NCBI RefSeq assembly: GCF_003287875.1
Contig: NZ_QMKK01000044.1
Coordinates: 124,001 to 188,000 of the forward strand
DNA length: 64,000 bases
Source: Martinezella tropici
GTDB taxonomy: Bacteria; Pseudomonadota; Alphaproteobacteria; Rhizobiales; Rhizobiaceae
Reading direction: 5' to 3'
A model generated the notes under the pieces. The model ran no database searches and had not been told where the DNA came from. It saw only the letters and a list, made by a program, of their open reading frames with translations. Shown piece after piece: positions 1-8,069 of this stretch; position 1 is the stretch's first letter; each line of letters starts with the position of its first letter. Position numbers and translations under genes: made by a program.

Positions 1-426
1 GGCTACATCATCGTCGGCCAGGATACCGATGGTACGGTGACGCCTGACGATGCCGGCCTTGCCTGGGCTGTTTCCAAGAAGAAGACCGATTTCGTCGGCA
101 TTCGCGGCCTGAAGCGGCCGGATCTCGTCAAGGAAGGGCGCAAGCAGCTCGTCGGTCTCGTCACCCGCGATCCGAAGGTGGTGCTGGAGGAGGGCGCACA
201 GATCGTTGCAGATCCGAATGAGCCGAAACCGATGACCATGCTCGGCCATGTCACTTCTTCCTACTGGTCCGAGAATCTCGGCCGCTCCATCGCCTTCGCG
301 CTGGTGGCGGGCGGGCGCGAGCGCATGGGCAAGACGCTCTATGTGCCGATGCCCGACAAGACCATATCAGTCGAGGTGACGGATCTGGTGTTCTTTGACA
401 AGGAAGGAGGCCGGATCAATGGCTGA
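1..426 (+). CDS. soxA: Sarcosine oxidase alpha subunit, C-terminal fragment
   Basis: Frame 1 is open from the first base to a TGA at 424-426, giving the last 141 residues of a protein whose start lies outside the window. The fragment looks like the C-terminal GcvT-type (folate-binding, aminomethyltransferase-like) domain of the alpha subunit of heterotetrameric sarcosine oxidase, with a conserved TSSYWSENLGRSIAFALV segment and an LYVPMPDKTISVEV end. The enzyme oxidatively demethylates sarcosine to glycine and passes the one-carbon unit to tetrahydrofolate. The next gene, soxG, starts inside the stop region (ATGGCTGA), implying translational coupling and supporting the call. Truncation is only due to the window edge. 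Confidence 0.85.
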   Translation, partial: GYIIVGQDTDGTVTPDDAGLAWAVSKKKTDFVGIRGLKRPDLVKEGRKQLVGLVTRDPKVVLEEGAQIVADPNEPKPMTMLGHVTSSYWSENLGRSIAFALVAGGRERMGKTLYVPMPDKTISVEVTDLVFFDKEGGRING

Positions 427-967
427 TCTCGCTACCCGCAAACTGCCGCTCGCCGGCCGCCACGGCGGCTCCTCCACCGTTCGGTTGACGCCAGCCGCTC
501 CCGCAAGCCGCATTTCGCTGCGCGCGCCTGCCGATTCCGTCGGCGCTCTTTCGCAGGCGCTTGGCCTGCAGCTGCCGACCCGGCCGAAGACTTCAGTCAG
601 CGGCAATGGGCGTCATGCTCTATGGCTCGGCCCGGACGAATGGCTCGTTATCGACGAAAACGGTGCCGAGCTGGTCGGGGTGGCTGCATCGGCTGGCGTG
701 CTGCATTCGGCGACCGATGTCTCGCATCGCAATACAGCCATTGTCGTGTCCGGCCCCGGCGCGGAAGCGACGCTTGCCGCCGGCTGCCCGCAGGATGTTT
801 CGTTGAGCGCATTCCCCGTCGGCGCCTGCTCGCGCACGCTGCTTGGTAAGGCGGAAGTCGTGATCCTGCGGCTCGATGATGAGACATTCCGCGTCGAAGT
901 CTGGCGCTCCTTCTCCGACTATGCCTTCGGTCTTCTGGCCGAGGGTGCGGAGGATGCGGGCCTTTAA
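419..967 (+). CDS. soxG: Sarcosine oxidase gamma subunit
   Basis: 182 residues. An upstream in-frame start at 395 exists, but ATG at 419 overlaps the soxA stop by 8 bases and is preceded by AAGGAGG (402-408), so 419 is preferred. The product resembles the small gamma subunit of heterotetrameric sarcosine oxidase, a GcvT-like fold lacking its own active site that completes the complex (motifs LWLGPDEWLVI and DVSHRNTAIVVSGP). It acts in the cytoplasm in sarcosine/choline catabolism and is last in the soxBDAG order. Its TAA stop (965-967) overlaps the stop of the convergent hydratase gene by three bases, so the two transcripts must end within each other's coding region. Confidence 0.85.
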   Translation: MADLATRKLPLAGRHGGSSTVRLTPAAPASRISLRAPADSVGALSQALGLQLPTRPKTSVSGNGRHALWLGPDEWLVIDENGAELVGVAASAGVLHSATDVSHRNTAIVVSGPGAEATLAAGCPQDVSLSAFPVGACSRTLLGKAEVVILRLDDETFRVEVWRSFSDYAFGLLAEGAEDAGL

Positions 968-1452
968 CCCTCTTCCGGACGATCCTTCGGATCGAACTGC
1001 GATATGGTCGTCCATGTCGCAGTCAGTGCCGGCTTGCGTTCGTTTTCGATCTCGACCGTCACGTCATAGGTCAGCATCAGCATATTGGCGCCGCGCAGTC
1101 GGGTTTCGGCGAGCGTGAAACGGCCACGCACCTGCGCGCCGCATTTGACCGGCGACATGAAACGGATCTTCTCGAAGCCGTAGTTGATGCCCAGGGTTTG
1201 TTCGCGGATTTTCGGCAGGGCGCTGTAGTTCATCGCCGAGAGAAGCGAGAGTGTCAGGAAGCCGTGGGCAATGGTGCCGCCATAGGGCGTTTCCGCCCTG
1301 GCACGTTCGGGATCGACGTGGATGAACTGGTGGTCGAGCGTCGCATCGGCAAAGGTGTCGATCATCGTCTGGTCCACGATGATCCAGTCGGAAACGCCGA
1401 TCTCCGTTCCCGCAAGTTTCATGATCTCTACAAGCGAGATATCGCCGGGCAT
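964..1452 (-). CDS. MaoC-like (NodN-like) hydratase-fold protein
   Basis: 162 residues, a complete single hot-dog-fold MaoC domain. The hydratase-2 signature is present: Asp40 and His45 in LDHQFIHVDPERA, followed by TPYGGTIAHGFL. The closest family in memory is the rhizobial NodN-like dehydratases, which share the DISL...GVSDW N-terminus; that supports the start at 1452, as does GAGGA about 6 bases upstream. Likely reaction: reversible hydration of an enoyl-thioester, substrate unknown. NodN was named from nodulation loci, but chromosomal paralogues like this one are common and imply no nodulation role. It is convergent with soxG with overlapping stops. Confidence 0.8.
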   Translation of the reverse strand: MPGDISLVEIMKLAGTEIGVSDWIIVDQTMIDTFADATLDHQFIHVDPERARAETPYGGTIAHGFLTLSLLSAMNYSALPKIREQTLGINYGFEKIRFMSPVKCGAQVRGRFTLAETRLRGANMLMLTYDVTVEIENERKPALTATWTTISQFDPKDRPEEG

Positions 1453-1521
1453 TCCATCCTCGTCAGTCTAAATGGCCGCTGACTCCTTTCTGGCGAATCG
1501 AAACGGAAAGTGCAACCGCGA

Positions 1522-3492
1522 TCAGTTTTCGAGAAGGAAGGCGACGGAACGTGCGGGTACGGTGATTTGGGCGCCTGCCGCATTCTCGCCTGTTGCGGTC
1601 AGCAGAGACCAGCCGCCGCTCTCGGCAGCAGGCAATGTGACGGCGCGTTCGTCTGAGGCGCGATTGAAGACTATGGCGAGCCGCGTCGCCCGATTCGTGG
1701 CGTGATCCTGTGTTTTGAGCGCCATGCCGAGCACGGCCGCCTTCGGCGCCTCCCAATCGGGCACCGCCATTGGCGTTCCTGCGCCTGAGAACCAGAGCAC
1801 ATCGCCATCGCCGTGAAAGAAATCCATGTCGCCAAAGGCGGTGAAGCGGCGGCGCAGGCCGGCAAGCCATGCGGTATGGCCGATGAGTTCCTCGTCCAGC
1901 ACCTTCCAGTCCATCCAGGTGATGGCATTGTCCTGGCAATAGGCGTTGTTGTTGCCCTGCTGGCTGCGTCCGCCTTCATCGCCTGCGGTCAGCATGATCG
2001 AGCCGCGCGTGGCAAAGAGCGTCGAGAGCATGGCTTCGATATCGGCGCGGCGCTTGCGCTGGATCGACGGATCATCCGTCTTGCCTTCGACACCGTTGTT
2101 CCAGGAGAAGTTCTCGTTGTGGCCGTCGCGGTTGTTCTCGCCATTGGCCTCATTGTGCTTGTTCTCGCAGGAAACAAGGTCCATCAGCGTGAAGCCGTCA
2201 TGGGCGGCGAGGAAATTGACCGTGCGCGTCTGTGCGCGCCCGTCGCGGCCGAAGATGGAGGAGGAGCCGGCAAGCACGGTCGCGAGATCGCCGATGCCGG
2301 CATCACAGCGCCAGAAGCGTCGCAGGTCGTCACGGGCGCGGTCGTTCCATTCGAGAAAAGGTGTGGGGAAATTTCCCAGCTGGTAGCCGCCCGGGCCGAT
2401 GTCCCAAGGCTCGGCGATCATGACGCGATCCTGCAGCACCTCGTCCGCCAGCATGGTGCGCAGCGTCATGCTTTCCGGATCGAAGCCTTTGCCGTTGCGG
2501 CCGAGCACGGTGGCGAGGTCGAAACGGAAGCCGTCGATGCCGGCATTCCGAACGAAATGGCGCAGGCTGTCGATGATGAGCTTGCGCGTTGCCGGCTGGT
2601 CGCAGGCGACGGTATTGCCCGTGCCGGTATCGTTGACCAGCGTGCCGGGCTGGTCAGGCAAATGGCGGAAATAGGTGGGGTTGTCGAGGCCGCGCAATGA
2701 CAAGGTCGGCCCCTGGCGATCGCTCTCGCCCGTATGATTGAAGACGAGATCGAGAATGACGGCGATGCCTTCGGCGTGAAGGGCTTCGACCGTCTCGCGC
2801 AACTCCTTCATGCCGCCGGGCGCGAGGCGTGGATCGAGCGCCATGAAGGCGACCGGGTTGTAGCCCCAGCCATTGGTGAGGCCGAGCGGCGGTAGGTGCC
2901 GTTCGTCGATCCATGCGGTGATCGGCATCAGCTCGACAGCGTCGACCTGAAGGCACCTGAGATGCGCAATGATGGACGGGTGGGCGAGGGCGCCGAGCGT
3001 GCCGCGTTGTTTCGCCGGCACATCGGGATGCAGCATGGTGAAGGACTTCACGGCGATTTCATAGATCAGGCCGCCGGGCTGAAACAAAGGCTTGGCCGGC
3101 TTGACGGCGACATCGCGCGAGACGATCGCCTTGGGCATCAGATCCTGCGTATCGGCACCGAAGACACCCAGTCGTGGATCGTAACGAAACGGCCGATCGA
3201 GCTCCCTGGCGTAGGGATCGACCAACAGCTTGGATGGGTCGAACCACAGGCCGTGATCAGGATCATAGGCGCCATGGGCGCGCAGGCCATAGCGCGCGCC
3301 TTCCCTTGCGTCCTTGACGAAAAGGCGATGCTCATCGCCGTCGCGGGTGAGCGGAAGCCGCGCGATTTCCTTGTGGCCCTCGGCGTCGAACAGACAGAGG
3401 TCTATCTGCTCGGCGTGTCTGGAGTAGACAGCAAATTCGACACCCGAGTCGGTGAGGGTGGCGCCAAGGCAGCGGGTTGTCGGTTCGGACAT
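1522..3492 (-). CDS. glgX: Glycogen debranching enzyme GlgX
   Basis: 656 residues from the preferred start (MSEPTTRC). An ATG 18 bases further upstream is possible but has no Shine-Dalgarno, whereas GGAAAG lies about 10 bases before 3490-3492. Glycoside hydrolase family 13, isoamylase type: N-terminal CBM48-like domain (about 1-120), then a TIM barrel with LDLVFNHTGE, GFRFDLATV (nucleophile Asp), MIAEPWD (acid/base Glu) and AAHDGFTLMDLV. It cleaves alpha-1,6 branches of phosphorylase-limit glycogen. It is the last gene of the glycogen cluster, separated from pgm by about 210 bp carrying a palindromic repeat, so it may be partly uncoupled from the upstream operon. Confidence 0.93.
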   Translation of the reverse strand: MSEPTTRCLGATLTDSGVEFAVYSRHAEQIDLCLFDAEGHKEIARLPLTRDGDEHRLFVKDAREGARYGLRAHGAYDPDHGLWFDPSKLLVDPYARELDRPFRYDPRLGVFGADTQDLMPKAIVSRDVAVKPAKPLFQPGGLIYEIAVKSFTMLHPDVPAKQRGTLGALAHPSIIAHLRCLQVDAVELMPITAWIDERHLPPLGLTNGWGYNPVAFMALDPRLAPGGMKELRETVEALHAEGIAVILDLVFNHTGESDRQGPTLSLRGLDNPTYFRHLPDQPGTLVNDTGTGNTVACDQPATRKLIIDSLRHFVRNAGIDGFRFDLATVLGRNGKGFDPESMTLRTMLADEVLQDRVMIAEPWDIGPGGYQLGNFPTPFLEWNDRARDDLRRFWRCDAGIGDLATVLAGSSSIFGRDGRAQTRTVNFLAAHDGFTLMDLVSCENKHNEANGENNRDGHNENFSWNNGVEGKTDDPSIQRKRRADIEAMLSTLFATRGSIMLTAGDEGGRSQQGNNNAYCQDNAITWMDWKVLDEELIGHTAWLAGLRRRFTAFGDMDFFHGDGDVLWFSGAGTPMAVPDWEAPKAAVLGMALKTQDHATNRATRLAIVFNRASDERAVTLPAAESGGWSLLTATGENAAGAQITVPARSVAFLLEN

Positions 3493-3561
3493 GTCTCGCG
3501 GGCTTTCCATTTTCGGACGTTGGAACGAAGGGGATGCAATTTGCCGTCGTTCCCGGATACA

Positions 3562-3684
3562 CCCCTCATCCGCCTTTCGGCGATTTCGCTCTGCTCAATC
3601 ACCGAAATCCACCTTCTCCCCGAGGGGAGAAGGTCCTTATGGCACAATCTCCTCTCCCCTCGGGGAGAGGGCACAGTGAGGGGG
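3562..3684. repeat. Rhizobial palindromic intergenic repeat (two tandem hairpins)
   Basis: The pgm-glgX gap holds two perfect hairpins: ACCTTCTCCCC / GGGGAGAAGGT (3611-3621 and 3624-3634, 2-nt loop) and CCTCTCCCC / GGGGAGAGG (3651-3659 and 3662-3670, 2-nt loop). Outer arms CCCCTCA (3562-3568, reading through CTCA) and TGAGGGG (3677-3683) enclose them. This arrangement is typical of short non-coding repeats scattered in Rhizobiaceae genomes (REP/RIME-like). Any effect here would be on pgm-glgX readthrough or mRNA stability; that is inference. Confidence 0.7.
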
Positions 3685-3701
3685 CTCTGCAAAAATTGCC
3701 G

Positions 3702-5330
3702 TCAGGTAATCACCGTCGGCGCGTCACGGCCGGTGCGGCCCTTGATATCGGCGATTTCCTGGGCGGCGACGATGAGATCGGCCAGCGCTTCCTGGGTTTC
3801 GATATTGTGACGGGTCGGATCGGGCTCGTAGCGCTCGATGTAGACGCGCAGCGTCGCGCCCGTCGTGCCGGTGCCTGAGAGACGGAAGACCACGCGGGAG
3901 CCGCCCTCGAAGAGGATTCGGATGCCCTGATGCTGGCTGACCGACTTGTCGACCGGGTCGTGATAGGCGAAGTCGTCGGCGGCGGAAACGGTGAGATCGC
4001 CGAACTTCGTACCCGGCAGGGTCGGCAGCTTTTCGCGCAGTGCTGCGATCAGGCCGTTGGCAGCATCGGTGTCGACGCCTTCATAATCGTGGCGGGAATA
4101 ATAGTTGCGGCCATAGGTGGCCCAATGCTGCGTCACGATATCGATGACGCTCTCGCCCCGAACGGCCAGGATGTTCAGCCAGAGCAGCACGGCCCAGAGG
4201 CCATCCTTTTCGCGAACGTGGTTGGAGCCGGTGCCGGAGCTTTCCTCGCCACAGATGGTCGCCATGCCGGCATCGAGCAGGTTGCCGAAGAATTTCCAGC
4301 CGGTCGGCGTCTCATAAATGCCGACGCCACGCTTTTCGGCAACGCGATCGGCGGCGCCGCTGGTGGGCATCGAGCGGGCAATGCCGGCAATACCGTGCGA
4401 ATAGCCTGGAGCGAGATTGGCGTTGGCCGCGAGAATCGCCAGGCTGTCGGACGGAGTGACGTAGATGCCTTTGCCGATGATGAGGTTGCGGTCGCCGTCG
4501 CCGTCCGATGCGGCGCCGAAATCGGGCGCATCGTCGCTCATCATGTCGTCGTAAAGCTCCTTGCAGTAGACGAGGTTCGGATCCGGGTGGTGACCGCCGA
4601 AATCCGGCAGCGGCAGGAAGTTGCGGACCGATCCGTCCGGCGCGCCGAGGCGGATCTCGAAGATTTCCTTGGCGTAGGGGCCGGTGACGGCGCTCATCGC
4701 GTCGAAGTTCAGGCGGAAGCCGAGGCTGATCAGATTGCGGATCGCGCCGAAATCGAACAGCTCCTCCATCAGAGCCGCATAGTCTTCGACGGGATCGATG
4801 ACGGAAACGATCATGCCGCCCACATCTTCGCGGGCAATGCGATCGAGGTTGATGTCCGGGAAATCGGATATCTTGTAGCTGTCGATGACCTTCGAGCGCT
4901 CATAGATGGCGTCGGTGATCTTCTCCGGCGCGGGGCCGCCATTGCTGATATTGTATTTGATGCCGAAGTCTTCGGTCGGGCCGCCGGGATTGTGGCTTGC
5001 AGACAGGATGATGCCGCCGAAAGCCTTGTATTTGCGGATGATGTTGGAGGCTGCGGGCGTCGAGAGGATGCCGCCCTTGCCGACCATGACCTTGCCGAAG
5101 CCGTTCGCGGCGGCCATCTTGATGGCCTTCTGGATGACTTCGCGATTGTAGTAGCGGCCGTCGCCGCCGATGACCAGGCACTTGCCCTGATAGCCTTCGA
5201 GCGAATCGAAAATCGACTGGATGAAGTTTTCCGCGTAGTTCGGCTGCTGGAATACGGGAACCTTCTTTCGCAGGCCCGAGGTGCCGGGCTTCTGATCCGC
5301 GTAGGGGGTGGTGGGTACGGTTTTAATCAT
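3702..5330 (-). CDS. pgm: Phosphoglucomutase (alpha-D-glucose phosphate-specific)
   Basis: 542 residues. It interconverts glucose-1-phosphate and glucose-6-phosphate, feeding GlgC and receiving the product of GlgP. Phosphohexomutase signatures: the phosphoserine loop ILSASHNPGG near residue 130, the metal loop SDGDGDRNLI near 270, a sugar-binding GEESSG near 350 and the phosphate-binding C-terminal segment RLSGTGTTGATLRVY. The N-terminus TTPYADQKPGTSGLRKKVP is typical of the Pgm1 family. The start lies 4 bases after the glgA stop, so it is cotranscribed with glgA. This matches the glgPBCA-pgm order of Agrobacterium and other rhizobia. Confidence 0.95.
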   Translation of the reverse strand: MIKTVPTTPYADQKPGTSGLRKKVPVFQQPNYAENFIQSIFDSLEGYQGKCLVIGGDGRYYNREVIQKAIKMAAANGFGKVMVGKGGILSTPAASNIIRKYKAFGGIILSASHNPGGPTEDFGIKYNISNGGPAPEKITDAIYERSKVIDSYKISDFPDINLDRIAREDVGGMIVSVIDPVEDYAALMEELFDFGAIRNLISLGFRLNFDAMSAVTGPYAKEIFEIRLGAPDGSVRNFLPLPDFGGHHPDPNLVYCKELYDDMMSDDAPDFGAASDGDGDRNLIIGKGIYVTPSDSLAILAANANLAPGYSHGIAGIARSMPTSGAADRVAEKRGVGIYETPTGWKFFGNLLDAGMATICGEESSGTGSNHVREKDGLWAVLLWLNILAVRGESVIDIVTQHWATYGRNYYSRHDYEGVDTDAANGLIAALREKLPTLPGTKFGDLTVSAADDFAYHDPVDKSVSQHQGIRILFEGGSRVVFRLSGTGTTGATLRVYIERYEPDPTRHNIETQEALADLIVAAQEIADIKGRTGRDAPTVIT

Positions 5331-5334
5331 CGGG

Positions 5335-6777
5335 TTAAGCGCCTCTCGAGACTAGACTGGAGTAGAGAGCGGCGTAGCGTTCTGCGCTCCTGCCCCAGGA
5401 TACGTCGGATTTCATGCCCTGCTTTTGCATCTGCGTCCAGACCTTTCGATCCTGGAAGAGGTGCATGGCACGGCGTATGGCCTGCAGCAGCCCTTCGGCG
5501 GTGACGGGCGAAAATTGGATGCCGGTCGCGACTTTTGCCTGCAGCGCGGCATGGTTGGCGTCGATAATCGTATCGTTGAGCCCACCCGTCCGTGCAACGA
5601 TCGGCAGGCAGCCGTAGCGTAAGCCATAAAGCTGCGTGAGGCCACAGGGTTCGAAGCGCGAGGGGATGATAATCGCGTCACAACCGGCCTGTAACAGATG
5701 CGAGATCGGCTCGTTATAGCCGGCGGAAACGCCGACACGGCCGCGATGACGGCCTGCCGCGGCAAACAGCGCGCCCTCCAGCGCCGCATCGCCCGCGCCC
5801 AGAATGGCAAGCTTGCCGCCCATGTGGACAATCTCGCCGGCAACACTTGCCAGGAGATCCATGCCTTTCTGCCAGGTGAGCCGGCTGACGACACAGAAGA
5901 TCGGACCATCATCGTCGTCGAGGCCGAAATGTTCTATGACCCTGTGGCGGTTGATGGCACGATCCTTCAGCGTCGCCGCGCTATAGGTCTGTGCGATCAT
6001 CGGATCGGTCGCCGGGTTCCAGATGTCGTCGTCGATGCCGTTGACGATGCCGTAAAGATTATGGGCCTTGCTGGCGATGACGCCTTCGAGGCCCATGCCG
6101 AATTCCGGTGTCAGGATTTCTTCGGCATAGGAGGGGCTGACCGTGGTGAGGGCATGCGCGGTCTGCAGTCCGCCTTTGAGGAACCCGACATCGCCGTAAT
6201 ATTCCACACCCTCCATCGAAAAGGCATGCGCCGGCAGGCGCAGGCTCGGGAAGATATCGGAGCCGAACTGGCCCTGGAAAGCGATGTTGTGGATGGTGAG
6301 GACGCTCGGCAGCTCCGGCGTCGGATTATAGCGCATGTAGACCGGCACCATGGCCGACTGCCAGTCATGCGCATGCACGAGATCCGGCAGCCAGCCCGGC
6401 ATAAGGCCGGCGGCTATTTCCGCGCCGGCCAGCGATAGCGCGGCGAAACGCCGCCAGTTGTCGGGATAATCCTTGCCTGTCGCATCGACATAGGGGCCGC
6501 CGGTGCGGCTGTAATAGGCCGGCGCATCGAGCACGAGGAAAGAAATGCCTGCATGCTCGACTTCCAGAACGGTGGCCGGCTCGCCGAGGAGATCCGGAAG
6601 CTCCAGGCGAGCAACCGGATCGCGGATGGCTTTCATGACGGCGGGATAGCCCGGAATAAGGGTCTTGGTTTCGACGCCGTAGGGCTTCAGCGCGATGGGC
6701 AGGGCGCCGGCCACGTCGGCCAGGCCCCCCGTCTTGATCAAGGGGAAGACTTCGGACGAAACCGAGAGAACCTTCAT
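5335..6777 (-). CDS. glgA: Glycogen synthase GlgA (ADP-glucose type)
   Basis: 480 residues, usual length for bacterial GlgA. A GT5 family glucosyltransferase that transfers glucose from ADP-glucose to growing alpha-1,4-glucan. The N-terminal ADP-glucose loop KTGGLADVAGALP is at about residues 15-27; a GT-B C-terminal domain contains SRLTWQKGMDLL and the conserved IIPSRFEPCGLTQLYGLRYG nucleotide-sugar site. The ATG at 6777 comes 3 bases after the glgC stop, so glgC, glgA and pgm are closely coupled. Cytoplasmic enzyme. Confidence 0.96.
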   Translation of the reverse strand: MKVLSVSSEVFPLIKTGGLADVAGALPIALKPYGVETKTLIPGYPAVMKAIRDPVARLELPDLLGEPATVLEVEHAGISFLVLDAPAYYSRTGGPYVDATGKDYPDNWRRFAALSLAGAEIAAGLMPGWLPDLVHAHDWQSAMVPVYMRYNPTPELPSVLTIHNIAFQGQFGSDIFPSLRLPAHAFSMEGVEYYGDVGFLKGGLQTAHALTTVSPSYAEEILTPEFGMGLEGVIASKAHNLYGIVNGIDDDIWNPATDPMIAQTYSAATLKDRAINRHRVIEHFGLDDDDGPIFCVVSRLTWQKGMDLLASVAGEIVHMGGKLAILGAGDAALEGALFAAAGRHRGRVGVSAGYNEPISHLLQAGCDAIIIPSRFEPCGLTQLYGLRYGCLPIVARTGGLNDTIIDANHAALQAKVATGIQFSPVTAEGLLQAIRRAMHLFQDRKVWTQMQKQGMKSDVSWGRSAERYAALYSSLVSRGA

Positions 6778-6780
6778 AGG

Positions 6781-8043
6781 TTACAAATCCAGCTTGTCGA
6801 TCATCGATTGGGTGATCAGGCAAATGCCGCTTTCCGTGCGGCGCCAGCGCTTGGCATCGAGGTCCGGATCCTCACCGACTACCAGCCCTTCGGGAATAGT
6901 GACGCCATGGTCGATGACGACATTCTTCAGCTGCGCGCGGCGGCCGATCTTGACGCTCGGCAGTACGACGGCTCCTTCCAGCTTGGAGTAGGAATTGGCG
7001 CGCACACCGGTAAAGAGCAGGCTGTTGTAGAGGCTCGCGCCGGAAATAATGCAATCGCCCGCGACGACGGAGGAAACTGCCGAACCGCGGCGATCCTCGT
7101 CGTCATGGACGAACTTGGCGGGCGGGCTGATTTCCGCATAGGTCCAGATCGGCCAGGACTTGTCGTAGATGTCGAGCTCCGGCACCACGGCCGTCAGGTC
7201 GATGTTGGCCTGCCAATAGGCATCGATCGTGCCGACATCTCGCCAATAGGCTTCGCGCTCGAAATCGGAGCGAACGCAGGACTGCGTGAAGCGATGGGCG
7301 ACGGCTTTGCCGTTCTTGACGATGTAGGGAATGATGTCCTTGCCGAAATCGCGACTGGAGTTCGGATCGGCCGCATCGCGCTTCAGGCATTCGATCAGGA
7401 ACTTCGTGTGGAAGACGTAGATGCCCATGGAGGCGAGCGCGAAATCCGGATTGCCCGGAATGCCGGGCGGATCGGCCGGCTTTTCGACGAAATCGATAAT
7501 CTCGTCCTTCTCGTTGACATGCATGACGCCGAAGCCGACGGCTTCCATGCGCGGCACTTCGAGGCAGCCGATAGTAACTTCCGCGCCGGAATCGACGTGC
7601 TGCTGCAGCATCCACTCATAGTCCATCTTGTAGATGTGGTCGCCGGCGAGGATGACCATGTATTCCGGGCCGTAGGGCTCGATGATGTCGATGTTCTGGT
7701 AGACGGCGTCGGCCGTGCCTTCGTACCATTGCGTCTCCGAGACGCGCTGCGACGCCGGCAGGATGTCGAAGCTCTCGTTTCGCTCCGGACGGAAGAAGTT
7801 CCAGCCGCGCTGCATATGGCGGATCAGCGAGTGCGCCTTGTATTGGGTGGCGACGCCGATGCGGCGGATGCCGGAATTGAGTGCATTGGATAGTGCGAAA
7901 TCGATGATTCGCGTCTTGCCGCCGAAGTAGACGGCCGGCTTGGCACGGCGGTCGGTCAGTTCTTTCAGGCGGCTCCCACGCCCGCCGGCAAGAACGTAGG
8001 CCATGGCATCGCGCGCCAGCGGCTGGAAACGTTTTTCTACCAT
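6781..8043 (-). CDS. glgC: Glucose-1-phosphate adenylyltransferase
   Basis: 420 residues from ATG at 8043, which has a GGGAGG ribosome-binding site at the right distance; a longer open frame upstream lacks support and family length (about 420) agrees with 8043. It makes ADP-glucose from glucose-1-phosphate and ATP, the committed and normally allosterically controlled step of bacterial glycogen synthesis. Signatures: nucleotide-binding AYVLAGGRGSRLKELTDRRA near the N-terminus, KPAVYFGGKTRIIDFALSN, catalytic-region ILAGDHIYKMDY, and a C-terminal left-handed beta-helix-type region (GRRAQLKNVVIDHGVTIPEG). Third gene of the cluster. Confidence 0.96.
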   Translation of the reverse strand: MVEKRFQPLARDAMAYVLAGGRGSRLKELTDRRAKPAVYFGGKTRIIDFALSNALNSGIRRIGVATQYKAHSLIRHMQRGWNFFRPERNESFDILPASQRVSETQWYEGTADAVYQNIDIIEPYGPEYMVILAGDHIYKMDYEWMLQQHVDSGAEVTIGCLEVPRMEAVGFGVMHVNEKDEIIDFVEKPADPPGIPGNPDFALASMGIYVFHTKFLIECLKRDAADPNSSRDFGKDIIPYIVKNGKAVAHRFTQSCVRSDFEREAYWRDVGTIDAYWQANIDLTAVVPELDIYDKSWPIWTYAEISPPAKFVHDDEDRRGSAVSSVVAGDCIISGASLYNSLLFTGVRANSYSKLEGAVVLPSVKIGRRAQLKNVVIDHGVTIPEGLVVGEDPDLDAKRWRRTESGICLITQSMIDKLDL

Positions 8044-8069
8044 TTTATTCCTCCCTGTCCGTAATGATC

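Noticed and set aside
964..1452. Nodulation gene nodN
   Set aside because: Only NodN-like similarity within the MaoC family; no nod box or other nod genes nearby.
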